Assembly (NCBI GenBank): GCA_029378245.1
Contig: JARKIF010000009.1
Coordinates: 124,001 to 188,000, forward strand
Length of the DNA stretch: 64,000 nt
From: Roridomyces roridus
Lineage: Eukaryota > Basidiomycota > Agaricomycetes > Agaricales > Mycenaceae
Reading direction: 5' to 3'
Positions 22,646-34,161 of this stretch are shown here, piece by piece (the stretch's first letter is position 1; every line of letters begins with the position of its first letter). Made by a program: the position numbers and the translations under genes. The notes beneath the pieces were generated by a model that saw only the letters and a program-made list of their open reading frames with translations, was not told where the DNA came from and ran no database searches.

Positions 22646-23087
22646 CTATTACCAAATCTGAAGTCACTATTTCTCTCTCCTCTCGACCACCATCTGCTCC
22701 TCTCTCGAAGTCTCTAGCTCTGGTCCTGGAATCGCCCGCCCGCCCAACAATTGAATTCGGCACCTCGCTTTCAATTAGGGTCGCGAGATATGTAACCGCT
22801 CGCCCTCCTACATCCCCTCATAAGTAGTGCCGACTCCGCCGAGGCCCTGACTTGCCGTTCATCAATCTCCTCTCGTTATGACTGAATCCGTGACCGACTC
22901 GATCCTAGGTCAACTGGAACGATTTTCTATGACTCATTCCGGTCCGGGGACACGACGCTTGAATTTGGGGTGGCTAACTAAAGGCTGCCTGTTTGTATTC
23001 TCACTACGCTCGGCTTGTGTCGGCAGCGTCTCATATTCCCATTCCGAGCACCTGATTCCTGAAACAACCCCGGCGTACACAACAAAG
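22646..23087. other. Intergenic region, may hold the alpha-kinase 5' exon
   Basis: An ATG at 22878 opens a plus-strand frame running past 23160, but it is not the frame of the alpha-kinase exon that begins near 23088. A first exon with an intron may lie here; I cannot place it. Confidence 0.35.
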
Positions 23088-23106
23088 ACTTCGTTATCCG
23101 ACTTGG

Positions 23107-26100
23107 ATGCCCGGAGTTCAGGTGATCGGCTACGAAGGCAAGCAATACACGAGGCAATTGATTGACGACTCCTCCAAGTTTTGGGCTTTTCCTTGGGCTC
23201 GTGACACGTTCCTAGAGAAGAGGGTTTTCTCTTCAGGTCTTCTCATGTATCAGCCTACAAAGACTGGGCAGCCTCCAGAGAGCGAAGTATCTCTTCTGTA
23301 CACGCGGCCTGATGTGGCAGATATCTCTCAGGAAACCATGTCGACAGTCGAACGTGCGTCGGCAGTAGGTGTTGTGGCAGAGACTCTCTGTCTGAGGGTA
23401 CGTGCTCTCGATTCGGGATGGCCCTGTTCAGGAGCAGCAAAGTAATACATGCTCAGTTCCATAAGCCTAGGGTTTTCTCTCATCACTTTTCAGATCAGCA
23501 AGATCGGCAAGAACAAATCCGCCAGTCCAATCTACAAGCGCAGCGTGGCAATCCGAGCCGTAGGTTTATTGAATTTGCTGGTTCAGACAAGTTATATTAT
23601 TTTTTCTAGGGTCCAATAACCTGTTCCGTGCTCTTGGTCCGGGGGTGGCATCTTCTAAACAGCCTGGCAGTTCAAACCATCACCCGACTCCGTTTCCAGT
23701 GCCGAGAGTCCACCAGTACAGTGCGGTGCATGCCATAGCTCTGGGAGGTCAAATGATGCCGCCGCCTCCTCCACCAGCCCGGGTTAACCAAGGGCCATCT
23801 GGACTGTGTGCTTCTCAAAGCTCGCTGACCCATTCCGGCAATCATCCGCAAGGCGGGGGACCGCGCATTTACACACCACCCAATCAATCCATGGCGCCAC
23901 TATTTCCGCAATTGCCCGTCCTGTCCAGCAATCCCGGATATACCGAAGCGCATGCGGCATATGCACTAGTCCGAAACTACTATGCTAGCAAGGCCTTCTC
24001 GAGCGGAAACACCCAGACGGTCTCAGTTCAGTGCTGGTTGGCGAGGATGGAGGCAAAGAAAGCGAAGCCAACACCCATCCATGTGAGTAGACTTTCATTC
24101 AAATATCTACCACTCACCAAAGAATCAGGATATATATATGGCTATGAATAATGTCCCAGTCAATATCGGTGTCAGAGACCTGAAAGAGCTGGTTCGAATT
24201 CTGCTACTTCCACAAATCATCTCGTGGGTTCGAGGCTACGATCTATCAACTGTCGATTTCACATTGCGCAAAGAGCACTGGATAGAGCTGGTCGCACAGC
24301 ATCCGGATGTCAACGCGATCGCGGAGGATTTTTTTGTCACCAAAGCGAACCCGAGAGGCCTTCAAACGCGGACATTTTCAAACAAACACCCTGCCAAGTT
24401 GTACCTCGGAATCGACAACCCAACGTACAACACGATTCTGGCACATTTCGATGAACTGGACAGCCCTCTCGTCGATGATGATGAAGAACCGCCAATGTCT
24501 TCCCGAACGTCCCGGACCAAAGTAAGCAGTTATTATGCAAATTGGGCTGAACCTTTGCTGACTCATTTACAGACATCTGGCAGTGTTCGAGGCCAAAAGT
24601 CTACTAGGGCTCAGAAAGGCAAAGATCCAACTAAGAGGGGTCGGGGACAACCGCGTGCAACACGAGGAAATAGTACTGCCCTTGCGAGCAGCAGCCGCGA
24701 CAAGTCGCCAAACATAGGTCTTTTTATTGCTCCCACTTCTTCTTCGGTGCGTCCATGATTTTCCGCAAGATTCTATAAATTGAGCTCGCGTTAAACTTAG
24801 GATATTACACCTCCACGGTCTTCAAAAAGACAACGAATAGATCCCGGTTTGACGACTTCGCCTGAAGCCGCACATATCAAGAATGCCTTGATGCTCCAGG
24901 TTCAACCAAAGTTGAAGGCGGCGAAAAGTGTTTGTAGGTACAATTGCTCGTATTGCAAAGGTGATTTGCTGACGTGCGGGCTACACATAGTCGACAATCA
25001 CTCCAGTGACTTCCTGATCTACATTTTGCCTGGAGCGTCTTGGAAGACGCTCATCCAGAATCCTCGTATCTTCTCTGATGTGACCAAGGGGCTTCCGACC
25101 CACGACGTCATCTTCTACAACACCAAAGCTCAGCCCGTCTCTGGCGGGTTCAAGAGCGCGCTCCCGGGTAGAAGCAAAAATGCCCTATTCCCAGACTCGT
25201 CGCCAAGCAAAGCCGTGTGCTTGAAACAAGGATTCCATCTTCAGTCCGGCGACAAGGTCATGTACGAAGGGGTGTCCCAGGTTAAATTCCTCTGTAGTGA
25301 ACTCAATCTCCTCGGGTGGGGGGACACCATGATGGATCTCGTATACGTATTCATGGAGCGTAGCGAGTCTGAATTGGGCCGCCCACCCTTTGAGATACCA
25401 GTCATGCGGTTCGTATCCGCTGGCCTTGCCATCTCCCAGAGCAATCAGCAAGAGGCTTTTATGGTGGAGGAGTGGATTGATCCCGAGACCCAAGGGCCTT
25501 TCGTCAAATATATTCACAACAATTCAGGGCGGCCCCGCGATTTCGAGAGAGCAGATCATCAAATTCGGGCGGAGTTTCTCTCATTCTGCCAGCATGTGCA
25601 ATATTTCAAAACAAATGGGGCAGCCTATATCTCGGACTTTCAAGGTACTCACACGCATCCAAATGCCACGATTGAAGCTGATCATGAGACTTGCAGGCGG
25701 ACTAGAGTTGCTTACGGACCCGCAGATCATCTCCGACCCGTAATTCATTACTTGCATTGTCCTTCCTCATACAACTCATGGTCCTTCTAGGGACCTGAGC
25801 TTCCGACAGATTTTTGGAGACGGCAACACCAACTTTTCGGCTCTCAAGCAGGAGCACAACTGCAACCGATTCTGCAAATTCTACCGACTTCCACCAACAT
25901 CCAACGAACCTATTCCAGGACTGGACCCAGCAAATGTTGGTGTGTCGACCCGTCTACCATCGCCCTCTGGATCGGACCAGGATTCGTTGCCAGCGAGCAT
26001 CCCATTGCCGACAAACCGCAATGGCAAGTCTCGGGCAACCGCGCAGGGCTCTACTAGTACTACGAAACAATTATATGGTTCAAATCGAGTTGCCAGCGGT

Positions 26101-26112
26101 CAAGTTCTCTAG
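23107..26112 (+). CDS. Alpha-kinase domain protein (MHCK/EF2K type)
   Basis: Eight exons (23107-23397, 23457-23559, 23610-24082, 24129-24521, 24573-24746, 24801-25644, 25697-25739, 25791-26112) sum to 2643 nt, 880 residues from the first in-frame ATG. The frame is open to about 23088, so the true start may lie further upstream. A Pro/Gln-rich linker and a basic segment (KKAKPTPIH; GQKSTRAQKGKDPTKRGRG) precede a Cys-rich patch (CRYNCSYCKGDLLTC) and the kinase. Alpha-kinase hallmarks are VEEWIDPETQGPFVKYIHNN, YISDFQGG with LLTDPQI, the GDGN loop (FGDGNTNF) and the zinc-binding HNCNRFCKFYRL. These atypical Ser/Thr kinases are expanded in Agaricomycetes. The substrate is unknown. Confidence 0.88.
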
Positions 26113-26307
26113 TCTTTATCTATACTATTCTTGCTACTTGCTTCGTCTTGGTTACATACGTACTTGCACTGTTTCCATCCAGAATGAATCATTGGATTAT
26201 CAATTGGTGTACAATCAGAAGTAACTGAGAGACGAAAGCCGTATAGGGAGACAAGTATGATATCAAACGACAAGTAGAGCTAGAAGGATGCAAGCGCGCA
26301 TCGGACA

Positions 26308-28047
26308 TCAGTCAAAATCCTCCTCCTTCTCCTCCTCCTCCTCCTCCTCGAGGTCTGGAGTGAATCGTCCATACTCCTGAGTAATGGGTGCCCGAGATCC
26401 GCTTGCCACTGTTGCGGCATCTGGTCCGTGGGGCATTGCAGCAACTTGTTTGAAAGGAAGTTGTCCTGGCAGCACGGGGACGTCCTCTTCGTCAACCCGA
26501 CGAAGTGTTTCGTTGTGAGACGAAAGTGGGATCTGGAGATCAACCTCAACGTCCGAGACCTGATTGAAGTAATCCAGGAGCTCCCGATAAATGTCCCAGA
26601 ATGTGCGGTGGGTGACCTCCGGACAGCCCATGGCATCGTAATATACACCAGCCCAGTACTGGAACTCCGGTGGTACCAAGAGGAAGACTTCGTGGTCAGG
26701 CGGTGCGAATTGGGCTTCCATTTCATCAAACATTTCCGGCCTCACCACAATCTACTGCCGAATTAATTGAGTTCGCAGACGAGATCTTTCAAACTCACTT
26801 TGAAATCCACCAGGCCATGGAACTCTGGTTTCGATCGCAGGAGCTCAGGGATTCCATGAGGAAGGACTTTGTGTTTGTCTCTTCGTGGTTTGGTTCGGTT
26901 GCGATGATTAACCCATACATTCAGCTGAACCTGGACGAACGGAATCGCAAGCCATCTGAAAACAAGACTAGAACGGTGTCAATCCGACGCGTTGAAGAGT
27001 CAAGACAAACTACACACTTCTCGAGCGGGTTGCCGACATCGTACCATCCGTTTTGCACACCGCCCTCGAATAGATCCTCCAATCCAGGTGCCAAGTCCGA
27101 CCGAAACTGGGACCAGTTGGCTTCACTCTTGACATTGTTCTTCTCCCTCTTCCAATTGTGTTGAAGAGTACCAACCAGTCGAGCATCAAGCTTTTGGCGA
27201 ATGATAGTTTGAGTATTTGCGACACCATTGTTCTCGTTGCCGGGATCACTTTGAGTGAACATCGGCACGCCTGCAATACAAAGATCAGCGACGCTGAGGC
27301 TGAATCAGTCGTCGAGAACGAACCTCCGATCTGGCGACATGCGTCCAGGTAGTACTTGGTGATTAGACGTGGATTCTTGTTCGTCCACCACACTCGAAGC
27401 CAGTTGTTGAACCCGGTGAAAGGGTCGATACCGTTGTGCAGCCAAAGCCCAAAACGCGGGCCCCATTTATCATGTTGATCTTGTGCCCAACAATCGTTCA
27501 CGCCGGCAGCGTAAAACTTGGCTCGGCGGAATTTTTTCCCTTTCCGCTGGCGGACTGCTTCGGGCTCTATCTGCTTGAGTACTTCTTTCACCGTGTTTCT
27601 GCCGGATTGTGAGATGCTGCTTAGTGAAGGTTTCTCATTGTGGCGCACTCTGCTACATGCATCCCAAATTCTTGGCGCAGATTCTTGCGCACAGCAAGAG
27701 TTCCACGATGGGGATACTTTGACTTGATGTCCAATACGTATTGCAGTATGGTCTCCGGCGTATGCTTTTGTTGTCGCGTGCTCTTGAGTCCCCATTTTTT
27801 CCGGAATCGTTTCACCGACGAAGTAATGCTACCTTTCGAAAAAGGGCAGCTCGGGACTCACGAGCAGCCGTATGCCCTGGTGTCATAATGGGATTTCAAA
27901 TGCTCTGCAATTTCTTTGTCGTTCAAGCCCAGATCGTAGTATTCGCGCAAAGGCTCCCGAATGTCGTCCTCCGGTGCTACTAGGGTTCAATTGCACGAAT
28001 GGAACACAAAGTTATGACTCACGCAGCGGGTTGTGTTGATTGGGCAT
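26308..28047 (-). CDS. Integrase-core (DDE-type) domain protein, intact
   Basis: Seven exons (28023-28047, 27862-27979, 27649-27828, 27324-27598, 27018-27270, 26799-26955, 26308-26751) sum to 1452 nt, 483 residues. The N-terminus contains DKEIAEHL and KKWGLKSTRQQKHT, like a helix-turn-helix. The core reads AAGVNDCWAQDQHDKWG (first Asp), HNGIDPFTG, FTQSDPGNENNGVANTQT (second Asp), then WSQFRSDLAPGLEDLFEGG with acidic candidates for the third residue. The C-terminus is acidic with a Glu run encoded by a CTC microsatellite. This resembles an integrase-core family found in many agaric genomes as intact genes without terminal repeats. Intron 27829-27861 is only 33 nt; reading through it gives TGA at once. 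It is convergent with the alpha-kinase gene. Confidence 0.85.
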
Positions 28048-28315
28048 GGCGTTAGAAAGAGAGAGTGGGTGTGAGAAAGTTGGTTTGATGCAATAAACAA
28101 ACACTTTTCGTCGGCCCTTTTGAGTAAACAGACTACCACTGGCATGTTCATAATAGTGAATGCATTGAGTTGAATGACCACAACATCCGAGGTTACTAGT
28201 CAGGGAAACATTGGCGAAATATGACTTCCATGTTACTAGACCGCCCGCTCATCCACCATCCACCACTGGCAAGCGCCTTGCTCAGTCCAGTTCATCGGAG
28301 TGACAGCGTCCCACT
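28048..28315. other. Upstream region of the integrase-core gene
   Basis: No gene is evident between the integrase start and the CDC48 remnant. Confidence 0.45.
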
Positions 28316-29349
<1,034 letters not shown>

Positions 29350-29818
29350 CTGGAAATGCGTCAACATCTTGCGAGCAAGAAAGAGAGCAGCATGTACGAT
29401 TTCTTTGGGAGAATGGCGGTGGAGACATCGTTGGGCCGGGGAGGGGAGGGGCGCCGCTGGGGAGACGGGTCGCCTGGAAATCGGCTGTACGAATGACTCC
29501 GGGCACAAGGGTACGCTCTGGGAAGATCAGGGAAGCTCCTCCAGGCCAGGGCCTTACCTCCAAGTTCGCCTGCCCTTGGTACAATGAGCACTCCCGATGC
29601 CCATGAAGCTGCATAGGACGAGGTGGCCGGGCTTGTACAGTGCTCAAACTCGCCCGTCGGATTAGCCGTGTCGCGTTAACCGCGTATACAAGGCGGTTCA
29701 TATACGCATACGTGCGCTCATGCCAGAAGGGGTGGTCGGGGTCCCGGGAAAGCCCTGCCGACGATAAATCACCCGGCATTCACGGAACGATCAGCAGATC
29801 GCTGCACGGTGTTTATTT
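29350..29818. other. No recognisable gene
   Basis: GC-rich sequence with overlapping open frames on both strands, none resembling a known domain. The expected first CDC48 exon is not here. Confidence 0.45.
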
Positions 29819-30133
29819 TTGAGCAGATCAGTTAACGTTGCCATACTTCTCTCAAACATTCTCTCCCAGCGACCCATCCAGCATCTCGTCCTCGAAGTGC
29901 TCACGGTCGATGCTGGTGATCCGAATACGCGCCGTTTACGACAACACGAATTCACGCTGCGCGATATGGGAGTGCGGAGCCTCACCTTGTATATTGGAGA
30001 TCGATTTGAATTCAGTGTGGCTGGCCACGGTGTCGAGTATTGGCCGCAGGGGTTGAAGGAGAGGCTGGGAGAGGAGTTTGGAGGTGGTGACAGTGATTGG
30101 AGGGGGCAGATTCTTTTCGAATTGCGTGTTTGA
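29819..30133 (+). pseudogene. C-terminal fragment of an agaric LRR/F-box-like protein
   Basis: The frame encodes ILSQRPIQHLVLEVL, DMGVRSLTLYIGDRFEFSVA and GHGVEYWPQGLKERLGEEFG, then a stop. I recognise SLTLYIG...SVAGHGVEYWP as the end of a widespread agaric F-box-like family distinct from the minus-strand F-box/LRR genes here. There is no ATG in a sensible place and no N-terminal part. Confidence 0.5.
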
Positions 30134-30255
30134 TTTGTTTAGCGGTTTGTACGCAGGGAGGTAATGTACAGGCAATCTACTTACACCGTTTGAAGAATCA
30201 TGCCCCCACTGGATGAAATGCTCCCTTAGGCAGCCTCGGCATGATGCTCAGCCTC

Positions 30256-31839
30256 CTAAGGAGCGCGTTGTAAAATGGTTTCCACCTCCGTCCAGATGGT
30301 GTCATACTCAACCGCTTCTGGCACCACATTGGCTTCCCACTCCTCGTCCTGATCATTCACACTGATCAGCGTCGAAATATATCTCAGCCGCGGACACATC
30401 CGGGCGATAAATTGCGCAACGGGACCCGCGTTCGAAATAGGTGACGCATCGACGCTCAGCGTCAGCAAATGTTTCAAGCAGAAGTCGCCTTCGGATTTCG
30501 GAACAACCATGGCGTCGAACGCAATCGACAGACTGACGATACGGGGGCAAATATTGGGCAAAAGCCTCCAGGCAGCCGAGGGTGGTTCGAGGCTGAGAGA
30601 CGCCGAAGCGAGTGTCCAGCGTCAAAGACTCGATATGCGGCCAAGAACGAGCCATATCGACAATCGTGGCGTTGTCCAGGTCGAAACCAACGGCCGTGAT
30701 CATGGCGACGTAGGTGAGATTGTTGAAACAGAAAAGTCGGCGGAGCGACGAAGCACGGATAGTAAAGCCGGGGGCGTCGGAGCGGTGGAATGACCCATAA
30801 CCATCGGTGAATAGGATGTTCGTCACGGAGGAATGCAAAATCCCACTCTCCATGGCGGAAAACAGGCGATGCATCTGGGCTGCAGTTGAAAGATTGCTCG
30901 CCCCAGGTTCGGCCAGAGAACATTCCACAGCAAGCCAAGTCAGTGGAATTTCACAGCCCCGTTCGAGGAACCGACATGCGGAATCAACATTGGTGATATC
31001 AAACTCCACAAGCGATGGGAAGAACGAATGGCTTCCTGAAGAGGGGAAGTCGGCAGGTATGCTGTGCAGATCCAGCTTCCGGAGACTCGAGAGGTGAGAG
31101 AGATGATCGAGTGCAGCACGATTCAGCACGGCTGTGCAGAGTGTCTGAATGTGGTCCAATCCGCGGATGCACTCCGACAACGCAGACACAGCAGCCGGGT
31201 CGACATGACTGAAACAGGACAAGTCTGTCAACTGGGGACAGCGAGTGGCGAGGCTGGACACGATCGCGAGTGGTACGGCGGCGGGCAAGTTACCGGCTAT
31301 GTCGATTGAGGTGAGACCTGGCGTGAGAAAACATCCGATGAAACGAATATCATCCTTTCTATGCGGCAAGTGGGACGACGACCAGCGCACGACACGAAGC
31401 ATCGGAAACATCGACTCCGACAGCCAAGGATGAACACTCGGGAACATGCGCGAGGTATCGACTTGATCAGCATGGCAAAACAGACGCCGGACGTATGCTG
31501 CGTAGAAGCGCAAACGCTGAAAGTCAGAGTCCTGCAATGAGCGACGCGGTGTCTTCGACGATGGTTAATCGGCATTCGGTGGGTCACGGCGATGCCACGC
31601 ACCATGATATATCTCGTAGTACGGCCCTTTCCTTCTACTCTCACATTGTAGGCATCCGGAGGGATGCAGCGAAGAAGATTGATCAGAGCCACCGACGCCC
31701 AAAGCAGTCGGAGTGCGTGGTCGGAGAAGACCGTCGAGGTCCGAGCCAGCACCGCGAGATCGCGGAGGTTCGGATGGTGTAAAGGTAGGTGAGAGGTGAT
31801 GAGTGCCACAAGCTCAGGGACCCGGAGGCAGCGATGCAT
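30256..31839 (-). pseudogene. F-box/LRR paralogue with a single-base frameshift
   Basis: Exon 31603-31839 starts MHRCLRVPELVALITSHL, and a 50-nt intron (31553-31602) joins it in frame to the LRR exon as in the intact paralogue. At about 30549-30551 an extra A on the plus strand (GGGGCAAATATTGGG against GGGGCAGTATTGGG) shifts the frame: FAQY is followed by LPPYRQS instead of CPRIVSLSIAF. The correct sequence continues in another frame to 30256 (VDASPISNAGPVAQFIARMC, DQDEEWEAN). It is one base from intact, so sequencing error must be considered. Confidence 0.85.
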
Positions 31840-31908
31840 GGAGCCTCGGAATTTAGTAGGAGAAAGGCAAGAGGCAAGATCAGAAAATGATTGGAAGTCT
31901 CGGCAACC

Positions 31909-31934
31909 AACGTCGGCTCACTTTCGGCCGAACG
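31909..31934 (+). promoter_or_regulatory. Conserved block upstream of the F-box/LRR genes (copy 2)
   Basis: Second copy of the block at 22618-22645, here 70 nt before the paralogue's ATG. Confidence 0.45.
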
Positions 31935-32112
31935 TTGCAACTCAAAAAGAAAAGAAGGAAGAAACACACGCGGACCCTCTGACCTCATACCACAAGAGAT
32001 CGCTGCAGTCTATCACGGTCATCCCGCGCAAAACGGTTCCTTCCAGCGACATCGATCGCAGCCTGTGATGGTAAAGTGATTCGTGAAAGCTGTTTCTAAA
32101 ACCTGACAGTGA

Positions 32113-33562
32113 GTCGACTATGGAAGGCCGGACAGTCAAGCTTGTCAATCAGACGTCGGCTCACGTTTTCGGTATCTGGACCCCGTACACTTCCAGACAC
32201 TTCCTTTGCTCTCACTTCGGACTCATGTGACCGCCGTCTCACAATCGCACGATTCACACCTGCCCCGTCGACCTTCCCTTCTGTGCAAGTGTTAGGGCAT
32301 GTCTCGGCAATCACTCGGCGATCAGACCACGGCGCAGCCGCCGGCTTAGGGCTCAGTCAAGGGTTGAACAACGATGGCGCCGCGTCTCGGCAACTTGGTC
32401 ATCAGTGCCGCTGTCATCGGAATCCGAACAGCCATCACGGCCTGATGTGGCTATCTCTTCTTGACCAGAACTCCCATCATCGTTCTCCTCGGCTTCCGAG
32501 TTCGACATCTCCTGGGTCTGGACACTCGGCGGCGCCTTCCCATCAACATTGGCAACAAATACAATGAGCCGGATGGGCTGCTGTACCCATAACTGGCAGC
32601 AGCAACCGACACAGCGTGCACTATTGCCTTCCTCTCGGGGTTTCGAAATTTCCAGCGGCTTCAAGCTTTCTTCAACTCATTGCTGGGGAGCTCCTGCCAG
32701 GGTATAAGGTCTCTCAATGTCAATCCAACATACTCCGAGCTTTCACTGCGGCTACTTGCTTGACTCACGAGACGATCGAGTATGCTCTGCGACCGTTGGA
32801 ATCGTAGGGTCCATTTTGGCTAGCCGCTCAAGCTTCGTCTCCTCCGGATTGAGGCCTTTCGTGAGCCACTGGACCCGGATGTACCGTGCCACACCATCCC
32901 TGAAGATCTGCGCCAGATAGCCTTCAGTGATATCTGGCTGACGGAACTTGCATGTGCGTAATTCGTATCTTTTCCCCGCCGAGGTACTTGTCTTTCTTCG
33001 TTCTGTGGCGGACCAGGGCACCTGTAGTTTCATGCTCTTTTCATATCTATCTACCCACTCAGATGTGTCTCCAGCTGCCTACACGACCCGTCCCCGGGAT
33101 TCTCGCCACGCTGGCCGTACGTTCAATAGGCTATAGCAGGCACTCCCCAGCGGCCAGACCCCAGGTTCTCTCTCTTTGTTCTTGAATCCATGTTTCATTC
33201 AACAGGCAGATCATATCGAGTGTTCGGCACAAACACTCAAGAGTCCAGAGCCGATGTCGTCCGAGTTCTGCCTTCCCCATTCCTCTACGCGCTCACATTA
33301 TATCCAGGTTTGTGAATCACTGCCAATTCATTGGGTAGTCTAACCCCTTTCTCGCGATCTTCGATGCTCGCCAGCTTTCCGCGGTAGAGCTCTGGAGTCT
33401 GCTGGGTCCGCGGCGAAGGCTTCAACGTGTTTTGAATGAATTATTTCTTCATATAGCTTGATCCGAACGTCACTGTAAGCGGGAGGTTCCCGGGTCCCAT
33501 TACCGAAAAGGTGAGCCGACGTCTGATTGACAAGCTTGACTGTCCGGCCTTCCATAGTCGAC
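32113..33562. repeat. Inverted pair of a 60-nt gene start, 1.4 kb apart
   Basis: Bases 32113-32173 and 33502-33562 (minus strand) are nearly identical. Both begin TCGACTATGGAAGGCCGGAC and encode MEGRTVKLVNQTSAH followed by L or V, then FG. Similarity fades after that. Sequences like terminal repeats of a transposon are not evident because the homology includes an ATG and a reading frame. Confidence 0.75.
32353..33555 (-). CDS. Hypothetical gene pieces, minus strand
   Basis: Three coding-like blocks lie in order: 33340-33555 (MEGRTVKLVNQTSAHLFGNG, then DVRIKLYEEIIHSKHVEAF), 32752-33033 (CKFRQPDITEGYLAQIFRDG, RYIRVQWLTKGLNPEETKLE) and 32353-32664 (QPIRLIVFVANVDGKAPPSV followed by an acidic Ser/Asp-rich tail). 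They could be exons of one gene, but I could not fix the introns and I do not recognise the family. Confidence 0.3.
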
Positions 33563-34161
33563 GAATAGAAGTCTTGTTGAGCGGGACATACTCATTTCTG
33601 TACCCATTGGAGCGCAAAGTGCTGCTCAACTCGAAGAATGTCGATCGATCGCAAGAAATTGTCTCAGTAGGGTTCGGGCAGTGCGACTCTCCTCGATTTT
33701 GCTAAGGTACTTATATCTCCATTCAAGTTGATTCTGACATGTCTTGAGCCCTTTACAGAGAAGCCAAAGACCCCCGGAGCTTCAAGATTGTCACAGACAC
33801 GGGATGTTGAAGTAAGAGCCCGTAACTTGTGTGCCAAGGATCTCTTGCATCACCTGCGTTACCATGTACATAGAGTGTCGGCGCGAGCCTGGACTTGACC
33901 GCATATCATACTTATCCGACACGTCCTCGCCGTCACGAATTCGGAAGAGAGTCGAGATGGGTGTCCGCGCATCAGCTTAGGTAATCGGCCGCCGCTTTGG
34001 TCTGCACCACCATGTCGCCCGATTGGCGGGCGGTCCATTTTGCTCTCTGCACAGGTTTTCGTCTCCCGGACTTCTCGGGCTCCTCGCAGTCGGCTCAGGC
34101 TCGCATCACCGGCCGGCGTTATGCTTGTGGGCGCGTGTAGTCCGCCTTTCCCTTCCCCACC
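33563..34161. other. Intergenic upstream region of the carboxylesterase
   Basis: No recognisable gene. Confidence 0.45.

Noticed and set aside
26310..26350. CTC microsatellite as a separate repeat feature
   Set aside because: It encodes the Glu run at the end of the integrase-core protein and is part of that gene.
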